Shown here in pieces: positions 19,749 to 29,507 of a stretch of 64,000 nt of DNA (its first letter is position 1; every line of letters starts with the position of its first letter). The position numbers and the translations under genes are program-made. The notes beneath the pieces were generated by a model. The model saw nothing but the letters and a program-made list of their open reading frames with translations. It searched no databases and was not told where the DNA came from. Source of the stretch: Mycobacterium lepromatosis (lineage in GTDB: Bacteria > Actinomycetota > Actinomycetes > Mycobacteriales > Mycobacteriaceae); NCBI RefSeq assembly GCF_000975265.2, contig NZ_CP083405.1:558001-622000 (forward strand), read 5' to 3'.

Positions 19749-22109
19749 TTAGCGATTTATGGTTCGCCGGCGTACTGGTTCGCGGCCCAGCGGCTGTCCC
19801 GGAGGCGGCAGGAGTGACTTTCGGGCCCGCACCGCGATGGTCGACGGTGAATCCGATTTCAGTGTGAGGTGTTCACCGGCATGCCGTATGGTTAGCTCGC
19901 CGCCGGGGCCGTCGCGCAGGGTGTAGGTGACGTCGGCATGCCTGGCGTCCACGGTTAGCCGGAACCCGCGCCACCGTAGTCGGAATCGTAGACGCGAGAT
20001 GCCATAGGGCAGTTGGGGATCGATGGACAGGATGCCTTCGTCGTCGCGCAGGCCGCCGAAGCCCCCGACCAGAGCTGTCCACGCACCGGCAAGTGAGGCC
20101 ATGTGCAACCCGTCACGGGTATTGCGGTGCAGGTCACGCAAGTCGATCAGCGCGGCCTCGTAGGCGTAGTCGTGGGCTAACTCTAGATGCCCGACCTCGG
20201 CGCACATCACCGCCTGCGTGCAGGCTGACAGCGACGAGTCACGCACCATGCGTCGTTCGTAGTAGTCGACGTTGCGCGCTTTCTGTTCGGGGGTGAACGC
20301 ATGACTTTGCCACTGCATCGCTAGCACCAGGTCGGCTTGCTTGATTACTTGTGCGGGGTAGAGCCGCACGTAAGCCTCGTGCAAGAGTAATGGGTAGGTG
20401 GTGTTGGCTTCGAAATCCCACTCCGCAAGGGTGGTGAACCCTTCACACTGCTGATGGACACCGAGCTCGTCGTCGTACGGAATGTTGGCGGCGTCGGCCG
20501 CATCGCGCCAGGCGGCCATCTCTTCGGTTGTGACACCCATCGCTTTTGCCGCTTCGGGATGGCGTAGGCAGGCATCAGCGGCGGTGATCAGATTGCTCGC
20601 GGCCATTAGATTCGTGAACACGTTGTCACGGACCACCGCCGTATACTCGTCGGGACCGGTGACTCCATCGAGGTGCCAGACGCCGTGCCGGTCGTGGTGT
20701 CCGAGTGAGAGCCACAGCCGGGCCGTCTCGATCAGAACCGCAAGGCCGCACTCTTCCTCCAACGAGTGGTCACCGGTAACAATGCGGTATCGTTCGAAGG
20801 CCATCGCTATGTCGGCGTTGATGTGCCAAGCCGCCGTGCCCGCCGGCCAGTACGCGGAGCATTCCTGCCCACGAATGGTTCGCCAGCAAAAGCTGGCACC
20901 GTCGAGACCGAGTTCTGCTGCCCGTTCCTTGGCGAGCTGCAATGTCGACGCACGCCACCGCAGCGCATCGGCGACCGCATGCGGCGCGGTGTAGGTCAGC
21001 ACTGGCAACACGAAACCCTCGGTATCCCAAAAAGCGTGGCCGTCGTAGCCGGTCCCGGTGAGTCCCTTGCTGGGGATAGCGCGCCGTTCGGCGCGCGCGC
21101 TGGCTTGCAGCAGGTGAAATAACCCGAACCGCACCGCTTGCTGAGATTCCGGGTCGCCCTCGACCTCGACGTCGGCGCTGTCCCAGAATTCGTCGAGGTA
21201 AGCACGCTGCGCGTCCAGCAAACCTTGCCATCCACGGTAGCGGGCGGTGTGCAGTGCGGCGGTGGCCTGGTCACGCAGTGCCGGGCGAGAGCGTAGGCTT
21301 GACCAGCCGTACGCCAGGTATTTGACGATGCGCAGCTTCTGTCCTGGTCGCAGGCCGCAGATCACGGTGGTCCGAGCCAAGTCTGGACGCGCGTCGGTGG
21401 TGATCTCGACTCGTCCGGGAACCTCAACCTCGTGATCCATCCCGGCGGCCATCATTAAGGAGCTGGCCCGGGTCCGGTGCATGAGAAGTCCGCCGCGCTC
21501 AGTGGCTTCGTGTTCGACGGCCTCTAGCGGGTTCTCCAAAATAGCCGACACTCGCGGGTCGCCCGAGGTTTCGGGTTGGTCCTCGTTGGAGACGAGCTCG
21601 GACTGTACGGTCACGCGCACGAATTTGTCCAGCGCTTCGACGACGTACTCGATCGCTGCGACACTGCGGTGCGCCAGCGACACCAAACGGGTGGACATCA
21701 CCTTAATTTGCTTGTCCGCGGGCGAGCGCCAGTTTGCGCGGCGGGTCAGCGTTCCGGCGCACAGGTCGAGGACCCGCTCGTGGAAGATTACTTCGCCGTA
21801 GCGGACGTCGAACGGCTCGTCCTCGACGAACAGACGCAAGATCTTGCCATTGGTGACGTCTACGACGGTCTGACCGGCTTCCGGATACCCGTATCCGGCC
21901 TCGGCATATGGCAGCGGTCGAATTTCGTAGAAGGAGTTCAAATAGGTGCCCGGCAAGCCGTACGGCTCGCCCTCGTCGAGGTTGCCACGCAGCCCGATGT
22001 GTCCGTTGGACAAGGCGAATAGGGACTCCGATTGAGCTAGCAAGTTCAGGTCGAGCCGGGTCTCGCGAATCTGCCAAGGTTCTACGGGGAAGGCTTCTTC
22101 GGTGATCAT
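19749..22109 (-). CDS. Glycoside hydrolase family 65 protein (maltose/trehalose phosphorylase-like, Rv3401)
   Basis: The 786-residue protein belongs to GH65, which mostly contains phosphorylases acting on alpha-glucosides with inverting chemistry. The N-terminal beta-sandwich begins WQIRETRLDLNLLAQSESLFALSNGHIGLRGN. The (alpha/alpha)6 barrel contains GHAFWDTEGFVLPVL, ECSAYWPAGTAAWHINADIA and HLDGVTGPDEYTAVVRDNVFTN; the Glu of GPDEY is the general acid. The C-terminal jelly roll runs to RRRTINR. Trehalose or kojibiose phosphorolysis would yield beta-glucose-1-phosphate, which suits the adjoining beta-phosphoglucomutase-like gene 13 bp upstream on the same strand. Substrate is inferred, not shown. 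Length equals the M. tuberculosis orthologue as I recall it. Confidence 0.93.
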   Translation of the reverse strand: MITEEAFPVEPWQIRETRLDLNLLAQSESLFALSNGHIGLRGNLDEGEPYGLPGTYLNSFYEIRPLPYAEAGYGYPEAGQTVVDVTNGKILRLFVEDEPFDVRYGEVIFHERVLDLCAGTLTRRANWRSPADKQIKVMSTRLVSLAHRSVAAIEYVVEALDKFVRVTVQSELVSNEDQPETSGDPRVSAILENPLEAVEHEATERGGLLMHRTRASSLMMAAGMDHEVEVPGRVEITTDARPDLARTTVICGLRPGQKLRIVKYLAYGWSSLRSRPALRDQATAALHTARYRGWQGLLDAQRAYLDEFWDSADVEVEGDPESQQAVRFGLFHLLQASARAERRAIPSKGLTGTGYDGHAFWDTEGFVLPVLTYTAPHAVADALRWRASTLQLAKERAAELGLDGASFCWRTIRGQECSAYWPAGTAAWHINADIAMAFERYRIVTGDHSLEEECGLAVLIETARLWLSLGHHDRHGVWHLDGVTGPDEYTAVVRDNVFTNLMAASNLITAADACLRHPEAAKAMGVTTEEMAAWRDAADAANIPYDDELGVHQQCEGFTTLAEWDFEANTTYPLLLHEAYVRLYPAQVIKQADLVLAMQWQSHAFTPEQKARNVDYYERRMVRDSSLSACTQAVMCAEVGHLELAHDYAYEAALIDLRDLHRNTRDGLHMASLAGAWTALVGGFGGLRDDEGILSIDPQLPYGISRLRFRLRWRGFRLTVDARHADVTYTLRDGPGGELTIRHAGEHLTLKSDSPSTIAVRARKSLLPPPGQPLGREPVRRRTINR

Positions 22110-22122
22110 CGGGGATCATGCC

Positions 22123-22878
22123 CTACAGCAGTTCGGCAAGATCGGTCACTACTACATCGGCGCCATTACGGCGCAGTTCTTCGGTCTGACCTACCCGACC
22201 CGTGCGGTTGATACCCACCACAAAGCCGAAGTTACCGGACCGGCCGGCCTGCACGCCGGACAAGGCGTCCTCGAACACGGCTGCCGCGTCGGGAGTGACG
22301 TCGAGCAACTGCGCCCCGCGCAGGTACGAGTCGGGGGCCGGCTTGCCGGCGATGTGCTCTTCGCGCAGGGTGATGCCGTCCACCTGTTGCTGGACAAACC
22401 GGTCTAGACCGGTGATCTCGAGTACGTCGCGAGTATTGGCGCTCGACGACACGACGGCGACGCCGAGACCCGCATACGTGACTGCCTCCAGATAGCGTCG
22501 CGACCCGTCGAAGACCTCAATGCCATGCTCCTTGAGTACCTGCCGGAACATGTCGTTTTTGCGGTTGCACAGGCCACATATCGTCTCGACGTCGCCGGAG
22601 TTGTCGGCATTGCCTTCAGGCAGTGTGATTCCCCGACTGCTCAGAAATGACCGGACCCCGTCTTCGCGCTTTTTGCCGTCCACGTATTGTCGGTAATCCG
22701 TGACAGGGTCGAAGGGCACAAAATTTTCTCCGGTGTGTTTGGCCCGTTGGGATAGATAGATGTCAAACATGTTCTGCCACGCCTTGGTGTGCAAGCTCAC
22801 GGTATCGGTGAGAACACCGTCGAGATCGAATAGGCAGGCACGCACTTTCTCCGGCAGACCCAGCACGGTGGACCTCAC
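22123..22878 (-). CDS. HAD hydrolase, beta-phosphoglucomutase-like (Rv3400)
   Basis: The 251-residue protein has the HAD nucleophile motif [19 protein letters not shown] (Asp residues near 18 and 20), motif [12 protein letters not shown], the motif III lysine in [12 protein letters not shown] and motif [23 protein letters not shown] and the HTKAW cap residues are those of beta-phosphoglucomutases, which interconvert beta-glucose-1-phosphate and glucose-6-phosphate. The start is GTG 22878. Homologues begin about 15 residues earlier with MANWYRPNY; that ATG survives at about 22913 but is followed by stops and is out of frame, so the N-terminus is shortened. It is co-directional with the GH65 gene, 13 bp apart, and the two probably act in sequence. 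Confidence 0.88.
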   Translation of the reverse strand: MRSTVLGLPEKVRACLFDLDGVLTDTVSLHTKAWQNMFDIYLSQRAKHTGENFVPFDPVTDYRQYVDGKKREDGVRSFLSSRGITLPEGNADNSGDVETICGLCNRKNDMFRQVLKEHGIEVFDGSRRYLEAVTYAGLGVAVVSSSANTRDVLEITGLDRFVQQQVDGITLREEHIAGKPAPDSYLRGAQLLDVTPDAAAVFEDALSGVQAGRSGNFGFVVGINRTGRVGQTEELRRNGADVVVTDLAELL

Positions 22879-23364
22879 TTTAACTAGTTGGGTTGGTGAT
22901 CCCAGTTCGCCATGCCCACTGCTGTGCTCGCTGCACAGTCCGGGTTCACCAGGATGCAGCGTACCTATGCGTCGGTGCTGATCGCATTGCTGAGCCGGCC
23001 CTGCGTCAACGGGTCCAACCGCCGAGCCGCGGCTGTGTTGGGATAGTGGTGTAGGATTCTATCTGGTGTTTTGTTAGTTCAACAGTTACTTCTGTTGAGA
23101 CGATAACCATTCTCAGGCGTCGAAACTGCAAGTGGTGCGGATCTTTTTGGCGTGTAGTTACAATTATTCAGCGTCACGGTAGTGAAGCCCGTGTTCGTGT
23201 TTCTATATTCTCTATTACGCGCTCTCGCTTTGCTGTTCTGGTGACAGCTCGTGACACATCCTGGATGACTTGTAGCCGCCGGTCGCCGAGGGCACGAATG
23301 AAGTTTCTCGGCGTTGTGCTCTAAGTTGGTGACGAACGTGTGTATTCCATTCCTAGCGGGTTAG
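22879..23364. other. Non-coding region upstream of the beta-phosphoglucomutase gene
   Basis: About 490 bp with no recognised gene, apart from the detached N-terminal remnant of the beta-phosphoglucomutase gene near 22880-22915. It must contain the promoter for the Rv3400-Rv3401 pair. Confidence 0.4.
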
Positions 23365-24060
23365 GTGGCAGGTGCAGTAGGGCTTGTATTTAGTGTAGGT
23401 AGCCTGCTCCGTGCGGTCGATCCAGTGCTTGATCGCGAAGCTGCAGGACTCGATGACGACTCGTAACTGGTTGGAGGTAACGAGATGGCTGTGGCTGGGC
23501 TCGTTGGCCCCATGGCCGCGGATAGTGGAGTTAGCCGCTTTTTAAATGGTGTTGCTCCACATGGCAAGTTGACTCTCGTAGATCAATACCCGGTGTGATT
23601 CGGAATACAGCTGGGCTTTGTTGGCCACATTCAGGATGAACGTGTTGGCTGAAAACGACCTGAAAGGTGGCGTCGACGAATGGCAGTTTGGTTAAGTCAA
23701 CTTGCTGAATGAAGATCCGCTTGACCAAGCTGACAAATTGATTGAGCCAACGTGCCGTGTCGCAGTACTCTCCGGTCAGATCGACGGCGGTAACTCGACA
23801 ACGTCTTTGGTCTGCGGCAAAGCGGGTGGTGCTGCCGATACCGCTGCCCGCGTCAAATGCCTTGTTTTCACTTGTGATCTCGATAAGGTCCAATTAGTTG
23901 TCTGGTAGCAATGCGACCCATTGTGTGGCGGTCCTTGCACAACCCACGAGCAGCGGACGCAAGGTGTTCGAGGTCTTTGCCAACATTGATCAGAGCATGC
24001 TCGCTTGTTGCGTCGCGGTAGGTTGGCAAAGGACTGGGCACAGATCTTGTCATTCATATG
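23365..24060 (-). pseudogene. SAM-dependent methyltransferase pseudogene
   Basis: On the minus strand the SAM-binding motif I appears as AFDAGSGIGSTTRFAADQRRCRVTAVDLT, followed by YCDTARWLNQFVSLVKR, DLTKLPFVDATFQVVFSQHV, and in shifted frames ANKAQLYSESHRVL and LVTSNQLRVVIESCSFAIKHW. These are in the order of a class I small-molecule methyltransferase. Frameshifts separate every block, and the N-terminal third (GKDLEHLASA, HTMGRIAT near 23930) is also broken. The substrate is unknown. Confidence 0.82.
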
Positions 24061-24572
24061 TACACCGGGCGGTGTGCTAACTGCGTTACGTGGCAGACCG
24101 ACCCGAAAGTTGGGGGTGCACGGGCCGTGGCTGCTGCAGCCCATCGAATTTGTCCAGACAGTGCGCTAGGAATCTGTAAAGTGGACAGCAGGAACACGTA
24201 TGTTCGCGCTGTCGCTGGTGTTGAACCCGAAGACTTCTTGACGATTGCACACCGTTACGTCACTGTCTCAGAATCGCGCCGTACTGCTGGCAATCTTATA
24301 CGTTAGGTCTGGGACTTCGTGTTGACCGAGCTCGTTCTTATGCCCTTGTCACCGTCCTCCTCGGGGGCCGAAGCCAAGCGCAAGGCCGCCATGCGGAGCA
24401 CCCATGTCACCGGCGATCGGGATGCCATCGACGCGTTGCGTGCCGCTTTTCGCGTTAGGTAGGCCGATGCTGGGAAAGCAACAGGCGGACTTCGGCGTGA
24501 GTTGAGCGCGAGGCAACTCCGTGTTTTGTTGCTTGCCTCGGGAGCTGTTGCCAGCCTCTAGACTGACTGCCT
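24061..24572. promoter_or_regulatory. guaA upstream region with a stem-loop
   Basis: No intact gene is visible. Arms CGAGGCAA (24509-24516) and TTGCCTCG (24533-24540) form an 8-bp stem 33 bp before the guaA start, a possible attenuator or leader hairpin. A short coding trace (SSGAEAKRKAAMRSTHVTGD near 24360) hints at another relic that I cannot name. Confidence 0.4.
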
Positions 24573-26162
24573 GTGGTTGATTCTGCTGACCTCGATCAGG
24601 CCGAACCTTCGCCCCGTTCTGTGTTAGTGGTCGACTTCGGTGCGCAGTATGCGCAGCTTATCGCCCGCCGGGTTCGAGAAGCACGGGTTTTTTCCGAGGT
24701 AATTCCGCACACCACCTCGATCGAGGAGATCACCGCCCGTGATCCGTTGGCGATTGTGCTTTCTGGTGGACCGGCCAGTGTCTACACTGAAGGTGCTCCC
24801 CGGCTCGATCCAGCGCTGTTTGACCTCGGTTTGCCGGTGTTCGGGATTTGTTATGGTTTTCAGGCTATGGCGCAAGCGCTCGGCGGGACTGTCGCCCAAA
24901 CCGAGACCAGCGAATACGGCCGGACAGAGCTGACAGTCCTTGGCGGTGAACTGCATTCAGGCCTGCCCGACGTCCAGCCGGTCTGGATGAGTCACGGTGA
25001 CGCAGTCACCGTCGCGCCGGATGGATTCGACGTTGCTGCCAGCAGTGCGGGTGCCCCAGTGGCCGCCTTCGAAAACCGGGATCGGCGTCTGGCCGGGGTG
25101 CAGTATCACCCGGAGGTGATGCACACCCCGCATGGGCAACAAGTACTCAGTCGGTTTCTGCACGATTTCGCTGAGCTCGACGCGGATTGGACGGCTGCCA
25201 ACATCGTTGGTGTGCTGGTAGAGCAGGTGCGTGCCCAGATCGGCAACGGCCATGCGATCTGCGGACTGTCCGGAGGTGTGGATTCCGCGGTAGCCGCTGC
25301 ACTGGTGCAACGCGCCATCGGAGACCGCTTGACTTGTGTCTTTGTCGATCATGGTCTGCTGCGTGACGGTGAGCGCGGACAGGTGCAGCGTGATTTTGTC
25401 ACCGCTACCGGCGTTAAGCTGGTTACCGTCGACGCGGCCGGGACCTTCCTTCAGGCGCTGTCGGGTGTGACCAATCCCGAGGGCAAGCGCAAGATTATTG
25501 GGCGCCAATTCATTCGGGCATTCGAGGGTGCGGTACGGGATTTGATGGGTGACAGCACTTTTGATTCCGGGATCGAGTTCCTGGTTCAGGGCACACTGTA
25601 TCCGGATGTGGTGGAGTCCGGTGGGGGCGGCGCCACTGCGAACATAAAGAGCCACCACAATGTCGGTGGTCTTCCCGACGACCTAAGATTCAAGCTCGTC
25701 GAGCCGCTGCGGCTGCTATTCAAAGACGAGGTGCGTGCGGTCGGTCGACAGTTGGACCTGCCGAAGGAAATTGTTGCACGCCAACCCTTTCCGGGTCCTG
25801 GCCTGGGCATCCGAATTGTCGGCGAGGTGACTGCTGAACGGTTGGACACGCTGCGGCGAGCTGACTCGATCGCACGTGAGGAGTTGACCGCGGCGGGTCT
25901 GGACCACCGGATCTGGCAGTGCCCGGTAGTGCTGCTGGCCGACGTCCATTCGGTCGGTGTGCAGGGGGATAACCGCAGCTACGGACACCCGATCGTGCTG
26001 CGGCCAGTATCTAGCGAGGATGCCATGACAGCTGATTGGACCTGGGTGCCTTATGAGGTGTTGGAGTGCATCTCGACGCGCATCACCAACGAAGTGGCTG
26101 AGGTTAACCGTGTGGTGTTGGACATTACCAACAAACCGCCCGGCACCATCGAGTGGGAATAG
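24573..26162 (+). CDS. guaA: GMP synthase (glutamine-hydrolysing) GuaA
   Basis: GuaA aminates XMP to GMP using ATP and glutamine, completing the pathway begun by GuaB2. The 529-residue protein starts at GTG 24573. The N-terminal class I amidotransferase ([20 protein letters not shown]) contains the nucleophile Cys in [16 protein letters not shown] and the His-Glu pair in [10 protein letters not shown]. The ATP pyrophosphatase domain starts with the PP-loop [15 protein letters not shown]. The dimerisation domain ends [19 protein letters not shown] small insertion relative to M. tuberculosis ([11 protein letters not shown]) lies after VRDL. All catalytic residues are present. Confidence 0.97.
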   Translation: MVDSADLDQAEPSPRSVLVVDFGAQYAQLIARRVREARVFSEVIPHTTSIEEITARDPLAIVLSGGPASVYTEGAPRLDPALFDLGLPVFGICYGFQAMAQALGGTVAQTETSEYGRTELTVLGGELHSGLPDVQPVWMSHGDAVTVAPDGFDVAASSAGAPVAAFENRDRRLAGVQYHPEVMHTPHGQQVLSRFLHDFAELDADWTAANIVGVLVEQVRAQIGNGHAICGLSGGVDSAVAAALVQRAIGDRLTCVFVDHGLLRDGERGQVQRDFVTATGVKLVTVDAAGTFLQALSGVTNPEGKRKIIGRQFIRAFEGAVRDLMGDSTFDSGIEFLVQGTLYPDVVESGGGGATANIKSHHNVGGLPDDLRFKLVEPLRLLFKDEVRAVGRQLDLPKEIVARQPFPGPGLGIRIVGEVTAERLDTLRRADSIAREELTAAGLDHRIWQCPVVLLADVHSVGVQGDNRSYGHPIVLRPVSSEDAMTADWTWVPYEVLECISTRITNEVAEVNRVVLDITNKPPGTIEWE

Positions 26163-26241
26163 CACTCGCCGAAAACTTTGCGAAAAGATACCACGTCGAT
26201 GATGATTCCCAGTCGCCAACTACCCACTCGATGAGCGCCAT

Positions 26242-27351
26242 TTACTTGGCGTCGATGATGAACTCTTCGAGCCGGGCACGCGCGATCTCGTCGGGCAGCT
26301 GTTGCGGCGGGCTTTTCATCAGGTAGGCCGAAGCCGGGATCACTGGTCCGCCGATCCCGCGGTCTTTGGCGATCTTTGCTGCCCGCACCGCGTCGATGAT
26401 GACGCCCGCTGAGTTCGGTGAGTCCCATACCTCGAGCTTGTATTCTAGGTTCAGCGGCACATCGCCGAAACCACGGCCCTCCAGTCGAACGTAGGCCCAT
26501 TTGCGGTCATCGAGCCAGCCGACGTGGTCTGACGGACCGATGTGTATGTCTTTGGTATTGAATTCCCGATGCACGTTCGACGTCACGGCCTGGGTCTTGG
26601 AGATCTTCTTGGATTGCACCCGTTCGCGCTCGAGCATGTTCAGGAAGTCCATGTTGCCGCCCACGTTGAGCTGCATGGTGCGGTCCAGCTGCACACCGCG
26701 GTCCTCAAACAGCTTGGCCATGACCCGGTGGGTGATGGTTGCACCGACCTGGCTCTTAATGTCATCACCCACGATCGGTACCCTGGCGTCGGCGAACTTT
26801 TTGGCCCACACTGGATCGGAGGCGATGAACACCGGCAGCGCATTTACGAACGCCACGCGGGCGTTGATGGCACACTGGGCATAGAACTTGTCGGCTTCCT
26901 CAGAGCCCACCGGCAGGTAGGATATCAACACGTCGGCTTTGGCTTCTGTTAGTGCCTGGACCACGTCTGCAGGCGGAGCGTCCGACAGCTCAATGGTGTC
27001 GGTGTAGTACTTGCCGATGCCGTCCAGTGTCGGTCCGCGCTGCACCACCACATTGGTGGGTGCCACGTCGGCGATCTTGATGGTGTTGTTCTCTGAGGTG
27101 AAGATCGCTTCCGACAAGTCCACGCCGACCTTCTTGGCGTCTACGTCGAATGCGGCCACGAACTTGACGTCGCGCACATGGTAGGGCCCGAACCGCACAT
27201 GCATGAGACCGGGCACCGTCGATGCGTCGTCAGCGTTCTGGTAGTACTCGACCCCTTGAACTAGCGAGGACGCGCAGTTGCCCACGCCGACAATAGCGAC
27301 TCTTACCTCAGTCGACGTCCCCGGTGCCCCTGCTGGGTTGTGCTCACTCAT
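26242..27351 (-). CDS. ino1: Inositol-3-phosphate synthase Ino1
   Basis: Ino1 converts glucose-6-phosphate to inositol-3-phosphate using NAD, feeding phosphatidylinositol, PIMs, LAM and mycothiol. The 369-residue protein has the NAD-binding [71 protein letters not shown] and the [13 protein letters not shown] and [20 protein letters not shown] motifs, almost identical to M. tuberculosis Ino1 as I remember it. There, ino1 (Rv0046c) lies near the replication origin, so its place next to guaA is a synteny difference. It is on the same strand as, and 82 bp downstream of, the GGDEF-permease gene, so they may share a transcript. No strong Shine-Dalgarno is visible before ATG 27351. Confidence 0.95.
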   Translation of the reverse strand: MSEHNPAGAPGTSTEVRVAIVGVGNCASSLVQGVEYYQNADDASTVPGLMHVRFGPYHVRDVKFVAAFDVDAKKVGVDLSEAIFTSENNTIKIADVAPTNVVVQRGPTLDGIGKYYTDTIELSDAPPADVVQALTEAKADVLISYLPVGSEEADKFYAQCAINARVAFVNALPVFIASDPVWAKKFADARVPIVGDDIKSQVGATITHRVMAKLFEDRGVQLDRTMQLNVGGNMDFLNMLERERVQSKKISKTQAVTSNVHREFNTKDIHIGPSDHVGWLDDRKWAYVRLEGRGFGDVPLNLEYKLEVWDSPNSAGVIIDAVRAAKIAKDRGIGGPVIPASAYLMKSPPQQLPDEIARARLEEFIIDAK

Positions 27352-27433
27352 AGGGCGTTCTCAGAATTTTGTTTCAGGTGTTTGTTGTTTCGTACAGAGA
27401 GTCAGCTACGCAGGGTGAACTACCGCGCTGGCT

Positions 27434-29287
27434 CTAGTGCCGCTGACTCGGATGACATTTGATAATGCCGATCTTGTGGCGTTGTGGGAGGACAAAAACC
27501 ACAGCGGCGAGCATAATTCCCTTGATGATCTGTGAGGTAGCGCCCCCAACCCCCATGAACACCATGCCGTTGGAGAGCATCGAGATGATTACCGCACCGA
27601 TCAACGTTCCGCTGATTCGCCCCAGTCCGCCGGTTAGAGGTGTGCCGCCGATGACGACTGCGGCGATGACGTCGATCTCGAAGCCGGTTGCTGCGGTTGG
27701 TGTCCCGGCTCCGAGGCGGGAGGCAAGCACGACACCGCCGAGGCCTGCCGTCAGTCCGCAGATCGCGAAAATCGCGACTTTGATCCCGCGGGTAGGCACC
27801 CCGGCCAATGTGGCGACACGTTCGTTGCCGCCGATGGCTTTGACCCACCGACCAAACATGGTGAATTGGAATAAGATCCCCGCCAGGATCGTGACGAAAA
27901 GACAGACGATGAGGATCCACGGCATGGCTCCCACTGCGCCCAATATTCCGTGAAACGGCATTGGCTTGGCAGAACTGTCGCTGACCATCAGGGTGATACC
28001 ACGGCAGACTTGAAGCATGCCGAGGGTGCCCACGAACGACGGAATCTTCCCGTAGGCAAAAACGATGCCGTTTACGATCCCAGTAGCCAACCCCACAAGC
28101 AGGGCGATGAAGATCGCGGCGAATTGGTTCTGTGCCGCCATGAGTGCCGCGGTGACTCCGGTCAATGCGACGATCGACCCCACCGATAGGTCAACAGAGC
28201 CCGCCACGATCACGAAAGTCATGCCGTATCCGACGATCGCCAGCACCACAGTTTGCTGGAGAATGACCAACAGATTTGATGGTGAGTAGAAATCAGCGCC
28301 GATCGCAGCTGTGAAAAACACTAACAGTGCGGTCAGTGCGACGAACGGTACTAGCTGCTGCGGCCTGACGGCGCATTGTTTCTTGTTCTTGGCTGCGTAC
28401 ATCGCAGAGTCGACATCACGCAAAATGTCGGCGACCCGCCGTCTATCGTCGGGTTTCATTTCAAGGATACCAACACTCGCTCCGATAGGTACCGTGAGCT
28501 GGTCGATCACGAGTGATTCAGACAGTGTTGTGTGCAGTCTGTTTGCGATGTCGTTAGTATTCATGTCCGACAGGGGACCCCGGAGTAGTACGATGAACTC
28601 GTCTCCGCCTAGCCGTGCGACGACATCGTCAGGCCGAACAGCCGCGCGTAGTCGCTGTGCTACGGTCTGCAACACCGTATCACCTACGTCGTGGCCTAGT
28701 GAGTCGTTGATGACTTTGAAATCGTCTAGGTCAAGAAGCAGTACGGCAGCTAATCGCGAGCGTTCGTCATGCTGCAGTGATTTGGTGATCTGGTCTTCCG
28801 CGAACCGGCGGTTGGCAAGACCGGTGAGACAGTCGTGGGTCGCCTCGTAGGCGAGCCGTTCGATCCAGAGGTGGTGGGTGGAAATGTCGGAAAACGAGAC
28901 TACGAGTGCAGAGTGTGGGGGATCCTTGTACGCAAGCAGGCTCACGTGTAGCGATAGCCACAACCGCTGGCCACTGGGTCGGTCAATGCCGACGACTTTG
29001 CTCACCGTTGTCACTTCGCGTCGTACGATCTGCCTTACATCATGCTCAAAGTCAACCCGCTGATTGTCTGTATCGTAGAAGCAGAATGGATGGCCACGCT
29101 TTATATCCACGACATCGTGGGTTTGTAAGCCAAGTATCCGAGTAGCGGCGGGATTAATGGACTCAATTCGTCCGTCGATGTCTACCACAATGACCCCGTC
29201 GGCCATGGATGTGACAACCGCTTGGAAATATTGTTCGGCGTCGCACTTCATCGTGTGATCGACGCCTCCTGATGTAATGTCGGCCAC
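27434..29287 (-). CDS. PAS-GGDEF diguanylate cyclase fused to an RbsC-type ABC sugar permease
   Basis: One open frame of 617 residues joins two usually separate proteins. Residues about 15-135 form a PAS domain (AVVTSMADGVIVVDIDGRIESINPAA). Residues about 145-305 form a GGDEF domain: DCLTGLANRR, LLDLDDFKVINDSLGHDVGD, an intact active-site GGDEF at 227-231, and the allosteric I-site RPDD at 218-221, correctly five residues before it. From about residue 312 the rest is a BPD_transp_2 permease of ribose type with about eight to ten membrane segments, including YGMTFVIVAGSVDLSVGS and TAATGFEIDVIAAVVIGGTPLTGG. No ABC ATPase is nearby. The sugar-binding lipoprotein gene just upstream is a pseudogene; ino1 lies just downstream. 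An AGGAGG at 29265-29270 lies between two possible starts, GTG 29287 and ATG 29251. From memory, M. leprae has a matching gene (ML0397c) listed among its GGDEF proteins. Confidence 0.92.
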   Translation of the reverse strand: MADITSGGVDHTMKCDAEQYFQAVVTSMADGVIVVDIDGRIESINPAATRILGLQTHDVVDIKRGHPFCFYDTDNQRVDFEHDVRQIVRREVTTVSKVVGIDRPSGQRLWLSLHVSLLAYKDPPHSALVVSFSDISTHHLWIERLAYEATHDCLTGLANRRFAEDQITKSLQHDERSRLAAVLLLDLDDFKVINDSLGHDVGDTVLQTVAQRLRAAVRPDDVVARLGGDEFIVLLRGPLSDMNTNDIANRLHTTLSESLVIDQLTVPIGASVGILEMKPDDRRRVADILRDVDSAMYAAKNKKQCAVRPQQLVPFVALTALLVFFTAAIGADFYSPSNLLVILQQTVVLAIVGYGMTFVIVAGSVDLSVGSIVALTGVTAALMAAQNQFAAIFIALLVGLATGIVNGIVFAYGKIPSFVGTLGMLQVCRGITLMVSDSSAKPMPFHGILGAVGAMPWILIVCLFVTILAGILFQFTMFGRWVKAIGGNERVATLAGVPTRGIKVAIFAICGLTAGLGGVVLASRLGAGTPTAATGFEIDVIAAVVIGGTPLTGGLGRISGTLIGAVIISMLSNGMVFMGVGGATSQIIKGIMLAAVVFVLPQRHKIGIIKCHPSQRH

Positions 29288-29507
29288 AGTATTAGAGAGT
29301 ACAACTGTGCTCGATTACGACGGCGATTCGGCTGGCGTCGTGGTGCCTGTCCAGGTCATGTGCAACAGTTTGGGTGACTTGCGTGGTTGCCCCGGCCAGC
29401 GTCTTGACTATCGTGCCAGTCCTAGCTGGGCCGGCTGGTGCCGTTCTCGTTGGCCCAAGTCCAGAGTTGTTGTGGGTTCGACTGCAAGACGGTGTTCTCA
29501 GTCCAGT

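Noticed and set aside
20482..20994. Long plus-strand frames opposite the GH65 gene
   Set aside because: They are antisense frames in high-GC coding sequence; the minus strand encodes a full GH65 protein.
28311..28850. A plus-strand frame opposite the GGDEF region
   Set aside because: It is the antisense of a well-supported fusion protein, with a Ser-rich composition typical of a shadow frame.
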